This document shows positions 23,149 through 37,081 of a stretch of DNA of 64,000 nt, one piece after another. Position numbers and translations under genes: made by a program. The notes below the pieces were generated by a model that worked only from the letters and a program-made list of their open reading frames with translations, was not told the origin of the DNA and ran no database searches. Each line of letters starts with the position of its first letter. Positions within the stretch are counted from its first letter, which is position 1. The stretch is from Nemophila menziesii (taxonomy: Eukaryota; Streptophyta; Magnoliopsida; Boraginales; Hydrophyllaceae): contig JARWIR010000018.1 in the NCBI GenBank assembly GCA_029959085.1, forward strand, positions 20,211,001 through 20,275,000, in the 5' to 3' direction.

Positions 23149-24084
23149 ATGGCTTCTACGGGGAAAAGTCCATGGAAAAATGAGGTATTTATTCATCAAA
23201 ATATCACTCATTTAATAAGCATATAAATTGTAATTTTCCTATGGTCGAAGATGGGGAAATATTTTGGTGTGACACTGTTGGGATGCATAAATAAGATAAT
23301 TATGTAGCATCATTCACGGATAAGTTTACGGGGAAATATTTGTGGAAAGAATATGTTGAAACTAACATTTGAACATTAACATGTCAAAAGCAATGAAAAT
23401 GGTTCATAAATCCTAGAAGCGACACAAGGTCTTAGGATAATGGGCTATATGGTTACTGTCAAAGGTAGGAATCCTGGATAAATACAAGATGATCGATGAA
23501 AGACCACCTATGATTGAGGAAGAGATCTTCTACATTGAAAAACCAACAAAATAGATACATACACCTTATCAATCTAATACGGATTTATATGTATTTTTCT
23601 AGAGAGGCGTGATCCTAATACAATGGCACCCATAAGAGAGGCAGAACAACGATGTGTTGCAAATGAGATAGTTACCAATATTTATTATAAAATGAAACGG
23701 GACATTACCATATAAAAATGTGATATAATCAGGATATACATGTATGGGATAAGGTCGTATCCTTAATGTATAAGTGGTGGTTTACAAAATGAAAGGGGAT
23801 ACAATTGCTTTTATAATATGACATTTTAAACGGTTAAAATTTTGGGATTCATCACTTGGTTTGTGAGGTGTATACTTTAGTAATGGAACATACACATTAT
23901 ATTTATGGGAGTAAAAAACCTTGTGAATTAATGGATGTTGAATATATTTTTTTAATGTGTGCGTAGCATGAGGCTTATAATGAATCGTGAGGGAAAATTG
24001 CTCGATTATTTTGTAGTGAATATGAGGATCGTCATGTATTTTTTAGAAGATGTTATAACATTGTATAAGGAGTTGTTACTTTAA
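23149..24084 (+). pseudogene. Unrecognised coding relic (unit 2)
   Basis: Counterpart of 4261-5196, with frames broken at the same places and a few extra substitutions (for example CATGGA for CAAGGA early on). Origin unknown. Confidence 0.3.
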
Positions 24085-25635
24085 TTTATGTGAATAACTT
24101 GAATGAATAATAAGGTGGATGTCAAACTAATAGTTTTACTTAACGAAAGTTCATGTTCCATTACCAACCATTTACCAATTGGTTAAAAGCAACACAATAC
24201 ATCATTTAAACACACGTCACACACAAGCATTAACTATACACAAAAAACATTTGAACTTATAAACTATTATATTTGTATATAAACTACTATGTATATAGAC
24301 TGAATGATGAATCATAGACAACAATAAAATCTTAAGTTTCAATTGGTTTTTAGATGCATTATGGAGGCACAGAGAGACTTCGGTAGATATAAGTATGGTT
24401 GGTATACCATACACTATTCACGAGACATATGGTTCTCTTTAAAGGTTACAACTTCAATTGTTTACTAAATTATTTGAAACTTGATTTGAAGATTGGTTAA
24501 ACGAGTTATTCTGAGACTAATATGAGAAGGAATATATTACAAGAGTAATGTAACACTCATATGGATGATTCCATTAATGTCATGAAGTCATCGATGCAAA
24601 TAAATTTATTTATTGGTCAGTAAATTTAATTAATTAAGAATATTGTTTGTAAAATTAACTTCATATGTTTTTACGCGATCATATTATGATGGATATAATG
24701 ATGGATAAGGAAGAAGGGTAATAACTAGAGATATAAATTGTTAAAAGGCATATATAATTTTGATATCTTATATATCCTGAACTCCTATTTAATAAAAATT
24801 ATGTGATTCTTGATGTTCTTGAACTACATAAAATAGCAATAAAATTATTTAACACCAAATATTTGTTTTTATATTATAACAAATGTTTGTGTTTATCTTA
24901 TAAAAATAAGGTATGAACACTGCGCGAAGACTATTACATAAAATTTGCTTTTTATTTGGAATAGATTAAAATGGAAGTTTTATCTAAAAATTCATGATTT
25001 TGTGTTCTTCCCTAATACATTATTATGACTTACATTAACATATTATATGTGTTTTCCTAAAACTCGTCATTACTCTTGTCCTCTTTTACACTAAAGTTTA
25101 ACTCAATACTTATAAATATTCAACAATACTTTCTTTAATATGCAATGAGGATGATGTGCTTATTTGTAAATATCCTTTGTGGCTTCCCAAAGTCCTGATC
25201 TAGGGTGGTTGCCCATCTTCTGATTTTACCTCTTTAGAGTGACACTTGTGATTGCTCAATTTTTCCTTTTGAGCACCCTTACCAAAAGGTGAGTAATCAA
25301 AAACTCGGGGTATACAAAATGTTTATAGCAAAACACACAATAACTAACTAACTGATTAATTTTTTTACGTTATTTAGGGCCTAAAAAGTCCATAAATATA
25401 CAAACCGCATCCGAACATGTGTGATTTATAATATAAACTATGAGGATAGACATTCACAATATTCTAATAAAATAAATTTATTGTATTGTTAATAAGACCT
25501 TGTTATAAATTAAGAAACAACATGGACATATGTTTGACCAATATAGAATTTATAAAACTATTATACACATTATTTCAATATTAAATAGTGTTATTATCCC
25601 TTGTTTCGATATTTTTACACATAAAAAGAGAATAT
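24085..25635. other. No gene seen (unit 2)
   Basis: Counterpart of 5197-6747; only point differences and single-base indels. Confidence 0.55.
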
Positions 25636-26830
25636 TTATGCATGCCATTTCTTTGTTTTCTCCTTAAAGAGTTTTGCATTCCCATAGGCATGGAACTGAA
25701 ATTCGTCAAGCTCTTTCAATTGCATTATTTGTTGCTCATCGACTAGGTGTTGATCTAAATTAAGCTCTTTTATTGCCCAATAAGTACCCAATTCAAGCTT
25801 GAGTGGTAAGTGAGAAGGCGATGCACCTACTGGAGATTTGAATATAGTTCGTTAAGCCCATAGTGCATCATCTAAATTTGTTGACCAATCGTTCCTCATT
25901 TGTCCCACGGTCTTCTCAAGAATCAAATTTATCTCTCGGTTAGAGACTTCAGCTTTCCAGTTCATTTCTAGATTGTATGTGGTAGACACCTTATGTCTCA
26001 CCCCATATTTCACTAGAATCACCTTCAAGTACTTATTTACAAAATGCGTACCTCCTTAACTAATGATCACTCTAGGTGTTCCACATCTCATAAAGATACG
26101 TGACTTTAGGATTTTGAGTACCACTTGTGGATCATTTGTCGGTAGAGCTAAAGCTTCAATCCATTTAGACACGTAATAAAAAATTAGCAAGATATATTGG
26201 TTACCAGTGGATAAGTCAAACAGTCAGATTAAATCAATACCCCAAACATACAAAATATCCACTTTTAATACGTTATTAAGTGGTATCTCGTCCTCCTCAT
26301 TGTGTTACTCGTGAATTGACACCTCTTACACTACTTCACAAATATTTTGAAATCCCTATGGATGGAAGGCCGAAAAAATCCGGATTGAAGTATCTTCACC
26401 GCCTTTCGACCACCGTAAGCGAAGCATGACAATTCGAAATTATCGTATGAATCTCATTACCCGATATACATCAGCATATTTTCTGATCACTACACACATT
26501 GAAGAGGAAGTGGTCCTCCCGAAAGAATTACTTTACTTGGTGGAGCAACTTCTTCATATGTTGTGGATTGAATTCAGTGGGGAATAATCCACTAAATATG
26601 AAGTTCACTATATCTACGTACTAAGTTGTAATAGAATTATTGAGATAAAAGAGTTGTTCATCAAGGAATACGTCATTGACCAACTTGGGTCTTATGTTAA
26701 CGGGGAGCCTTCGAGGTGATATAAATAATCAGTTACTTGATTTTATCTCCCTTTTCGTTCTCGAATATCAAAGTCAAATTCTTGTAATAGAAGTACCCAT
26801 ATAATAAGACACGGATTGGGATTATCTAGT
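25636..26830 (-). pseudogene. Ty3/gypsy RNase H-integrase relic (unit 2)
   Basis: As in unit 1 but with two private deletions: 24 bp at about 25819 (removing the MVYDKPS region of the integrase) and 16 bp at about 26417 (inside the H2C2 zinc finger, shifting the frame). Confidence 0.85.
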
Positions 26831-27487
26831 TTGAGGCTAGGGTAGACCAAGGCAATATATTTTGATTTAAGAAAACATTTGGGTAGCCCAAGGGTAGGGT
26901 AAAAAAAGCTTACCCTAGGGTTAATCCGATTTACCTTTTGGTTTATCCTTCTTAGTCAACATTAGTCAAAAAAATTTAGCACATGTAAAAGTACAAAAAA
27001 TGACAAAAACTTGAAAAAGCTGATATAGAATTTACGAATTTGACATTACAAACCAAGAAGCCAGGAATCAAATATTTCAAAATAGGTTACAATCCAAAGT
27101 AAAGTCTTAATACATCAAATAACTTTAACCAAAAACAAAATTTAGTTTGAACTTCAAAAGCCACCAAAAGCTTAGGTTGACCGGGGAATTGGTAGTCATC
27201 TCGGGTGCTTGTTAACATGTTTAACCCTATATATTCTCATTGGCACACAAAATTTGTTAAGTACATAAGTTATTTAAATGGTTTAAGACTCAAAATACTC
27301 ATATTCATCATAGTCCTAACAGTTTTATATAAGTCATTTTTTTATTTTATTAATATAAAACTTCATTTTATTTTATTTGTCTTTTCTTTTAAATTGATGA
27401 ATAAAATAAACTCATGACTTTTGGCTTTTCATGATCGAACATTAATCCATCCACTAATTTTATCTTAATGATTTTTTCATTAATCTT
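26831..27487. other. No gene seen (unit 2)
   Basis: Counterpart of 7991-8640; only point differences. Confidence 0.45.
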
Positions 27488-27715
27488 ATGCAAATGAAAA
27501 GTTGTAACACTTTTTTATTAACCATTTGCAAATGAAAGGTTGTAACAACTAGTAGTTCATTGCCATTAAAAAGCTTGATGGGAGCTTGGCTATATAAACT
27601 AAAGTTTTGGTCCCTAAACTCAATTCATACACACAAAAAAATTATACACCATCTATAGTTTAATGCTTGAGAGTTTTGAAGAACAAAACATAAGGAAAAG
27701 TTTTTTAAGACATCA

Positions 27716-27819
27716 ATGGCCGGAGGTATCATTACTCTTTTTCGATCTATTTATTTATTCCGCATTTTAGTTTGATCGTTTTTTCTAACATTTTTAATGT
27801 TTCAGGGACTGGTTTTTAA
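27716..27819 (+). other. Tiny two-exon ORF behind TATA box (unit 2)
   Basis: Identical ATG, donor, acceptor and early stop to 8868-8971, with the TATA box at about 27590-27599 and the paired direct repeats upstream. Confidence 0.28.
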
Positions 27820-29296
27820 AGTTTAAGAGACAGATTTACAAAGCTTAAGAAACTGAAATGCAACCCCTCCAAGAAGTGTTACTTCTTTCTTATATCATTG
27901 GTTTTAGGGGAAGGGTTATATTAAGAAATGAGACTCCTAGAATTTTTTTTTAATAACCTGTGACAAAAAAGATAGGCTACTAAAACCCTGCTGTATAACA
28001 CAAACATGCTTTCGAATTGCTTACTGGGATTTCTCGGTTATTTCCTTTATAATTCATCAAACAGTTTAGGTCGATCTAATTGGATTCATGTCTAAAGTCA
28101 TTATCAGAAGTAACAAGTGTTATTTAATCATCGAGTGGGATGATGTCATACTCTATTAATTACTCTTTCGAAAAACAATAACACTTTGATTTTTATTGCA
28201 ACAAAAAAAGTAATTAGTTAGACCATCATAGTTTTAATAAACTTACTTCTTTCTAGTTCTCAAGAATGTAATACACATAAAGATTTTCAAAACAACTTTC
28301 ATATATGAAACTATGATAAAGTAGTTATCATATATGTGAATTATTAAAGAAGTTATTTTTGAACACTTACTGATTTTTATACCAAAATAGAGATAATAAT
28401 TATAAAAGCATTGCTACATATAGAACTTATCATATTCTTCTCTTTACAAGCAAATAAAGATAAATATTTATTAGAAAGCTCACAAGAATTGCCAGAGGAA
28501 ACTAAATAAGTCAATATATGATTTTAGAGGTGAAATGGTCAAATTGCAGGCCATTCACTTGAATTTTTTATTAATTTGTGAATGGTTTTATAAAAAAAGT
28601 TAACATTGTCATTCGAATTCAAAAAAAATAATACTAATAATACATGCATTTTAGAAATTACAGTTAATTTTGTCAAATACCATAACAATAAATGATTATA
28701 TGTGTAAAATTATTTTTTGTTGTCAACTAGATTATTACTTTTTGTTGCCTGCCAGATTATTTTGAAAATAGAACACAAAATAGAACACTTATTATAAAAG
28801 GAACAATAGAAATACAACACTAAAAACAGAATGAAAACACAAAATTAAAGTAAAAAAAGTTAAATAAGGAAGAACAAAGGTAGAAGAATACATTGGTAGA
28901 AAATGATTGGTATCGTCACGTCCGTAAGATCTCCAATATATAGCAACACCATCATAAAAAAACAGATAAACCAGTTAAGATCTCATCAGAAAAGGTTAAA
29001 TTACAGCAAGAAATTGACATTTTAAGCATGTTGATACATGCATTTATTGCTTCACATCGGAACTACCTACCAATTCCGAACAACATTAATGGTTACCACG
29101 GTTAAGGACCAAAGCAGTAAAGAGAAAGAGAAACTTTATCATAGAAGTAAGGGAAAGGGATTGATTGACATCAATAGGGTTAGATTTGTAGCACATGATA
29201 GAAATAGATCAGTCATAGTATTGGATAGAGATAGAGGAGACAAATTTTTTCTGATAGAAAACAATTCAAACAAATCAGTATGAGGAAAAGAAAAGA
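27820..29296. other. No gene seen (unit 2)
   Basis: Counterpart of 8972-10447; the 8-bp inverted repeat CCATTCAC/GTGAATGG is kept. Confidence 0.45.
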
Positions 29297-29575
29297 ATAA
29301 AATCTCTTCACACTTGCATCTCTTAACACTTAGTATCGGAATAGAAAAAAAACTCTGCACACTCGTATATCTTCTTCAAACTCAAGATTGGAACAAAAAA
29401 AAACAAATCTTTTCACACGCACCATTGGAACAAAAAACAAAAACAAATCTCTTCAGACTTAGCACTAGAACAAAAACATAAAGAAATCTTTTCACATGGA
29501 CCATTGGAACAAAAACAAAAACAAATCTCTTCACACTCAGCACTGGAACAAAAAACAAAAAGAAATCTCAAATTT
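29297..29575. repeat. Minisatellite A (unit 2)
   Basis: Same monomers as 10448-10728; A-runs are shorter in two spacers (for example eight A then C for fourteen A). Confidence 0.82.
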
Positions 29576-29608
29576 TTTTACCTTAATTTGGGTTCTTCGC
29601 AGGATATG

Positions 29609-29840
29609 ATCGTGGAGAATGGTCCAGGAAGCGGCAGTGGCGTTTGATGATGGTGGATAATGGTCCACATGCCGGCAGTTTAATGATGGTGGAGAATGGT
29701 CCAGGCGGTGTTTTCCTTGTACAGGAGTGCGGTTGAGTGAAGATAAAGAATGGTCCACTAATGGCGGCGGTTTTCTTGTGCGGGTTAGAGGCTGAAAGGT
29801 GGAGAATGGTCCAATAGTGGCGATGGGTTTCTTGTGTAGG
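29609..29840. repeat. Minisatellite B (unit 2)
   Basis: Same GGAGAATGGTCCA core. The second-to-third spacer has lost the GTTCA insertion seen in unit 1, and the third monomer has gained GGTG in GGCGGTGTTTTCC. Confidence 0.78.
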
Positions 29841-30641
29841 ACAGCGGGCGAAGGTGAGAAGGTGAGACCTGAAGAGATTTCATTTTGTTTTTGTTCTGAT
29901 CTGAGCGTGAAGAGAGTGAACAGAGAGGATGAAGAGAGAGAAAAGAGAAAGAGATGAGATTGTGTTTTCAGACCTCAATAGAGTTTTTGTTTTGGATTTT
30001 CCTTTTTTATTGTGAATAGATGGGAAAAGGGAGAATTCTTCGGTCATTTAGTTGCTTTATAGTTGGGTTCTAAAGGAGTAGCTAATGGGGGCTACTTTTA
30101 GAATTATGTAGTGGCCTAAGGCCGTTAAAAGTTAATGACCCAATTGCATTAAGCAGACACAATGGCGACTAAATTTTTTTAAAGGTTATAACGCTCAAGT
30201 TTATTAAAAAAAAATTCACATATCTTTGACCTATATAGGCGTGTCATATAAAAACTGAATCCAAAACAAAAGGTGAAAGCTTGCTCAATATTTTTCACTT
30301 TATTGATGACAAAAAGACATGATCATAACTAGAAGAATTATGGCCAAGACTCGCACATGAATATCTAAAATAGGAAAAAAAAATAAGAGACTAACTTCAT
30401 GAAAATAGAAGTAGACAAAATACAAATAGTAACCACCCACAAGTTCGATCTACATTTTCTCAAACCTATGATATAACTATCAACAAAAACTAAAATTTAA
30501 TAAAATATACTAAAACCAGGGAAATAACAAAGTCCAACCACCAATCATAGAAGAACAAAAAATAAAAGAAATTAAATGATATAAACTAGGCACCCAATCA
30601 ACCTGTCTACCAAAGTAATTACTCAACTGATCCTCATGTAA

Positions 30642-31266
30642 GGCTGAGTCCGATAGCCCCTTGTTTTAGCTTTTCACTACGATTGGGATAAAACATAACA
30701 CTTTTAATCTGCCAACAACATTTCTATTCTATTCATCTCTATTCTCACCCTTTATTCTATACATGTGACGATAAAACATTCATTCTACATTTATTACTTT
30801 TGTGTTCTTTTATCTTTATCTCTCTTTTTAGAATAATTACTCGATCTTTCTTTTTAATTTTTTTAGTTTTTTTTTCTTTTACTTGTCTCTCTTATTAGAT
30901 TTATATATTTAGTACTTTCTTATTTGTTTTAGCTTCTTGAACTTGACTTTTTTTATTCTCTTTATTTTATATTACTATATTTATTTATACTATTAATTGA
31001 GAAATTGCAAAAAAAATATTTATAGAAAAAATCTAATTTTTGTAATATTGAAGAAAATAGTTATATATTTATTAAAATTATATATAAATACTAATAGACT
31101 TTTTTTATTATTGAAAAAAATGAATTACTTGAATAAAATTAAAATTGGGTGTTTGAAATAAAGAGTTTGTTGGAGCAATATTAATTTTAAGATTTGATAT
31201 TTAAGACAGAGACTAGGTTTGACTCTCAATTGTGACTAATAGAATTGAGAGTTGTTGGATTTAGCC
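30642..31266. mobile_element. Tourist-like MITE (unit 2)
   Basis: Counterpart of 11799-12422 with the same TAA flanks. Right terminal repeat GGCTAAATCCAACAAC reverse-complemented; an A/T run in the middle differs. Confidence 0.58.
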
Positions 31267-31791
31267 TAATAAAGTACAAGAAAGAACCATTAAGGAAACA
31301 TGATAAATGACCCTTACTTAATCAAAAGAGACCCCCTTATGCACGTAAAACTCACCAACATGATGGATCGGGCTACACCGTAATAGGTGATATAGGAAAA
31401 ATTCAAGTCCCGGGTAACGTGTGTAAGAAAAAGCCAGAGATAGCTAGGTCGAGCTAGGGATAAATCAAAAGGGAGGCTACACTTATGAAATTGTTTGATT
31501 ATAGATAGTGCCCTATTCTTTTTATCGCTATAAATACCGAAAAATGACTTTTCAAACCACGAGATACATTGAAAAACTGAGTTAAATTAGTCTAACAAAG
31601 TAATTAAGACATCACTACCGTTTCTAAACAAGTACCATACACGATATCCTTTCATAATCACCGACTAAATATACAGAAAGAGTTTTAACAACCATGTTAA
31701 ATAGTCTAAACACCAATTTGATAAATCAAAGCAAATACAACAAAATTATATAAATCACGTCTCATTTTGCTACTCCCTCTATTTAATGCTT
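31267..31791. other. 3' flank of the NTF2-RRM gene (unit 2)
   Basis: Counterpart of 12423-12961, about 14 bp shorter because a short GGAAACCAAATT segment near 31290 is missing. Confidence 0.4.
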
Positions 31792-34296
31792 CTACGATGC
31801 ATCCAACATCATCTTGCTGGTCTCTAAAGTTACAATTATAAGCTCAACCTGCAATAGAATAAGAGATTGTTGATCCCCACGACCCTTCTCAATTATAACT
31901 ATAAATCAATTTTACAGCTTATGTTTACAATTTTTGTTCATTAATAGCAAAAATGCATCATTAAAAGGTATTCCCAAGGCTAAACGAGTTAAACTTAACA
32001 TCATGGATGAAAAGATTAGCCTATAATGTAATATTAATTACTCCAATATGGTATGATTTTACCATATAGTGAATACTATATGCACTCACCTTTATTTGAA
32101 GGTCTCTTATAATACATACGAGCAGCATCCCTTCCTTCAAATTCGAGCCACATGGTCTGAAATAATATAAGATTATTGATCTATACAAAAAAGTAAATGT
32201 TTAAGAAGCGAATAAGAAGTGAAAGTACCTCAACTGCAGTGCGTGCAGATTCTGGATTTTTAAATGTCGCAAATCCACAACAAAATCCATCCTAAAGGAG
32301 TCAAAGTAAATCTCATCAAAGGTTTGAGAAAGAATGAAATACTAAAATATATTTTAGAACTAACTTTATATGTTAAGATCTGGCAACCACGACGCTTCAA
32401 ACTACCAAAGTTTTTCTCGAGAATATGAGTAAGTTCATTTCTTGTCAAATCAGAGGGTAATCCCCAAATATAGATCCCTCGAGCTGAGAAATATAACATA
32501 AATATTAACTTAATATCAAGATTAGACACATCAAAGAAATATGACAAACTAATCATAAATTATGAATATATTATTATCTTTATTTGTAAATATTTGGTGA
32601 TGAAGAAAACATTAAAATCACGTGATTGAAATTGTAAGATGGACCAAATCTTATAAAGGAACTAACAATTGTAATACAAGGTTAACATATGAATCAAAAC
32701 TTGTAAATTTAATATAAGTATCTATGACAATAAAAGGTACTATGAGTAGTTTAACAAACCTCCCTGTGCTTTAGATGTTGGAGTGGGGTCCAATTGCTGG
32801 ACGGTCTTTATATCGATATTATGAGTTGGTGAATCCATTGAGCCCACTCCTCCCAACTACATACACGAAATTAAAATCTATTTATCTTCAAAACATTTAA
32901 AATAAATAGTAAATTGGACAATCAATCCATGTATTATGCGAAAGACTTAAATATACCCGTGTAATACAAAACTGTTGCTAATGTGTCCCTCAGCAGGGGT
33001 GCAACATCTTGTAGCATAGGTATAATTGGCTATTTCAAATAATACTTGAATGGATTGTGCAATAAACCCAATAACATTCATTCTTATTTTTTTTACAAAG
33101 AAAACAAACCACAGATGCATATGATAATTTTTTAATATTATTTTCAACAATAGGGACTGCTTCAGGGTTTGCTTTAGTGGCTGAAACTGCTTTTTCGACT
33201 GAAGGTTTTCCTCTAGGAACCTCTTTGCTTGCAGAGTTATCCGAGGCATCTTCAAAGCAACCTGAGGTAAAGACATTAATAACAAAACTTGTTTGTACAT
33301 TGTAACTAAACATGTGATTATCATAATAAGTAATTATGCTAATTAATTTATTTGTCAAATCGTAAACATTTAGATGACACGATATCTTAATAATCATGTC
33401 ATAATTTTGTAAACAGTTAAGAAGCTAACCTGAATCAATAGGCAAACAAGGAGTAGTTTCATGTTTCTCCTCTATTTCTTTGTAGAATTCACTTGAGAGA
33501 TTAGAAATTACTACAAACCTCAGAATATCGTTCATTACAAAAATGGCCTTCCCGTGTTTGGCCAAAACGAAGGTTTGAGTAAACTCCCTTTTCATATTAT
33601 CTTTATGGATATTGATATGAATACCCGTTACTACAAGAAGAATACCGTTCGTCAATGTGTCTTGTGCATCGGCATTTATGATCTCAATATTCCAATCATT
33701 GTGATCTCCAGATGTGATCAACTTATTGATTTCCTGTACATATTTCACATATATATACATGATTACTTGAATCCTATGGCCATGCAAATAATATCCGGGA
33801 ACAAGTGTAGATTATCAATGATAGGAAACTTTTTTTTACCACCTACTAATTATTTTACTTTAAAAGGGGTTTTGTTTTAGACTAAAGTTACATATAAGTT
33901 CAAATATTTTTCCATTGATTACGTATGCATTTGTAAAAAATATGGGTTGAGGACCTTAATGCGGCAAGCCCTGAATAGAAAGATTAATGTATGACACATG
34001 AGTATGTTTGCTAAATATATAAGTAAGTAATGAACCAATAATTAAGATTATCGTACACTTTATTATCATGCTAAATTTCCTAACTAACATACGATATTTC
34101 TTAATCTTGCAACAATTTATGAATAACTTACCTTAGTCGTGGTTACAGATTTGAATGTACCATCGGAACCCTGCCAATTCACAACACTAGATTCATGGTA
34201 AAACTTATGAACTTGGTCGGGTTGTTCTTTGAGGAGTTTATAGTAATACTGAACAAATGTATTTGCTACAGTTTGAGCTGATAGCTTTTCTGTCAT
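31792..34296 (-). CDS. G3BP-like protein (NTF2 domain + RRM), copy 2
   Basis: Same eight-exon structure, all open and in phase: 34296-34132, 33733-33430, 33261-33110, 32856-32760, 32483-32365, 32291-32229, 32156-32090, 31898-31792, giving 357 residues. Replacements relative to copy 1 are few: HIHIHKDN to HINIHKDN, KRGKA to KHGKA, LPNDSG to LPIDSG, TKADPEA to TKANPEA, DTKT to DIKT, and EKKFG to EKNFG at the start of the RRM second helix. None touches the RNP motifs. Exons 7-9 match copy 1 by eye. Expected role as for copy 1. Confidence 0.87.
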
Positions 34297-34630
34297 TTCT
34301 GCTTGGTTCAAAATATCATAAAAAATTATTTTAATTAAAACTAAATATAAAATAAATTACTAAACTTTCTAAAATGCATAAAATCAAAATATCTATGTAA
34401 AAAAATTTATAACAAGTGATCGTTACAAGTAATCATTATTTAATTCGTAATATTTACAGAAAGACCATAATGTTAGATACAAATATATAAGTATATGGTT
34501 TGATGTTAAATGAAACGGCTATAGTTTTAAATTTTATGAGATAAAAAGATCTAAAGTGTATATCATAATTAAGGAGTGATTGACTAATAAGACAATTTCT
34601 ACTTTTTGACCTCACGCTAGTGGTTATTAA

Positions 34631-34975
34631 CTCGAATGGTCCTCAAACTTCTAAATTATATGAATGTTCCTTAACTTCATATTTTCCCTTGGTCGTTCTT
34701 GTGCGTAACTCCATTAGATTTTATACGTTAAGTGCCATGTGGCAAAAAGGTTTGTGGACAAAATCGATAAAAGAAGGATAATTTAGATGCCATTTTTGAA
34801 TTTTTTTTACAACTTTTGGACTACTTGGGTAACAAAAATATTTGCTACCAAACATAATTAACCGTAAAAATGAATAGATTTTGCTGTAGGGACTAGGGAC
34901 TAGGGACTAACAATTGTAAAAAAACAAAGTTCTAGGATTGGTTGGGTAGCTGTAGAAGTTTGAGAATCATTCGAG
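34631..34975. mobile_element. MITE-like inverted-repeat element in 5'UTR intron (unit 2)
   Basis: Counterpart of 15800-16137 with a tandem duplication of GGACTAGGGACTA in the middle (34892-34911). Confidence 0.48.
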
Positions 34976-35942
34976 AAAAAGACTTTAATGCAGAGATAGA
35001 TTGTAGAAAATGTATTTAAAATTTTGTTTAAAAAGAATTAAAATACTTTAATGCACTAAAATACTATACCGTTCAATATATATAGATGGCAAATAATTTA
35101 ATTAAAAAATATACTTTTTTATTTGTAAAAGTGTAGATCTACAATTTTATTTATGAAAAAAAATATTACTTTAAAAAAATGTAAAACAAACTTAATTTTA
35201 CTTGTATAATGATAATTTCTAGAGTGACAGATACATTTAAATAAAAAAAGTTATTTTATTTTATTCAACAAAAAAGAAAACTATATTTAAATTAAATCTC
35301 TGAAATATTAGAAATCATAAATGAAATGTACTGAAATTATTTAAATACACATATATTAATATAAGGTATAGAATTAAATCAAATAATTATCTTGTTTCGA
35401 TATATACTAGATATACTTTTCGAAAGGTAGATTTGTAAGTAATTAAAATATATTTATTATTCTATTTTACTCTCCAATAAAACCAGACCAACTACATATA
35501 CTTAATTAGAAAATTACATATCCATTTAAATTTAAACATTACAAAATATCTGTTTATAAAGAAAAAGTTAATAAATTAAGAAAAATCTATAAAAAATTTG
35601 TATTTACAAGCTAAGAGATCATTACTACAAAATCTTACTAAGCTAACCATAGATCTGAAATTATTTAGTCTTCATGATATATAGAATATAAATAATTTTT
35701 AAGCATTAAAAATTTCAGTGTAAACACCCAAAATCATACATATTTTCGAGATCTAGAGAAAGGGAAGATTACTACAACGATTAATTTATAGCTTTAACTT
35801 TATAAATTGTAAAAGACAAAAAAAAACCAAAACATATGATATTGAAACATACAAAAATACAAACTATATTTTTCATTAAGATCGATGATATATTAAAACA
35901 AATATATCATAAATCTAAATGTATGTACCTTATGAAATATAC

Positions 35943-36015
35943 CTTGAAAAAGCAAAGACCACAACAAAGAAGGCGGAATGATCGAGTGAAAAATAAGTGA
36001 TGAAAAGGTAAGGAA
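35943..36015 (-). other. Non-coding first exon of NTF2-RRM gene (unit 2)
   Basis: Donor TTTTTCAAG before GTATATTTC is unchanged. One base differs just inside (GCAAAG for GGAAAG on the plus strand). Leader CT-rich as in unit 1. Confidence 0.48.
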
Positions 36016-36040
36016 AAAGAGAACTAACAAATAATATCTA

Positions 36041-36089
36041 TTATATAGAATATTAGTATGGTAGATTTATAATCGTACTATATAAGACA
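36041..36089 (-). promoter_or_regulatory. Putative promoter of NTF2-RRM gene (unit 2)
   Basis: Both TATA-like motifs of unit 1 are present at equivalent positions. Confidence 0.42.
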
Positions 36090-37020
36090 AAATTTGAGTC
36101 AAATTGGTATTATAAGAAGCCCATAGTATTTTATGATGGTGGTTTTTATCTTTGTTTGAGAAGGAATATTTTTAATAATTTTTGGAGTATAATAGTTTTT
36201 TCTTTTTTTAAATTTATAATTATTTTGGTCTTCTTTTTACGTTTTAATTACGTTTATATTCATCATACATAATATTTTTAGTTTTGTGATTTGGTTTTCT
36301 AGTCATAGTATTTTTCATTAAACAATTAAAACTACAAGTGGATTGATATACTAAATGTACCAGAGGATTATAAATAAATCTCAAAGTCCCTAAATTAAAA
36401 GGAGTACCAAAGAGATGTATTGAAAATCAAGACCCAAATAGCATCATCATACTAAGATAACGAAAGAGTACCAAAGAGACTAATAAAGCGAACAATTCAT
36501 CAAAGGATGAAGTCAATCTAATGGGATTATGAATTTAAACAAGGTAAATCCCATCGACCAATATTTTGTTGTCAAATAAAATTTAAAAATCTAATAAAAT
36601 AATTTGTGGAGCTAGAAGACTTGTTGGATAAGATAACAAGCATATACAAAATAAATTTACAATAATTATTTATATAAACAGAAAATTGTATTTAGGTGAG
36701 AGCCAAAAATATGAGGCAATATAACAAAGGGATAAAATAAATCAGGCTAAAAACCATCGCAAGAAAGCCCATTAAAATATTATATATAGACCACAAGTAT
36801 AAGAGTCGAAAATTGTGCAAATAATTTATCCTGAACACAAAAATCAAAGAATTGTAATACTTCTTTCTTGTATTTTACCCTATAGTAGGATGACACCACA
36901 ACAAATATATTATATTTTAAAATAAAGTAAAGACATTCGTTTTACCTTTTAATTTAAACCAACTGACTACTTACCCATCATTTTTTGTAAATGTCTACCT
37001 ACTTATACCATATTCTACTT
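36090..37020. other. Upstream region of NTF2-RRM gene (unit 2), no gene seen
   Basis: Counterpart of 17433-18368 with scattered differences, including a shorter AATTATTTATAT run near 36660. Confidence 0.45.
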
Positions 37021-37081
37021 TGTAAGACCTAACCCATCAATTTAATAAACATAGTTTCCTGAATTACCTATACATACAATA
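37021..37081 (+). repeat. Copia 5' LTR, left part (unit 3 element)
   Basis: Counterpart of 18369-18429 with one substitution (AATAAACATAG for AATAACCATAG). Confidence 0.62.
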
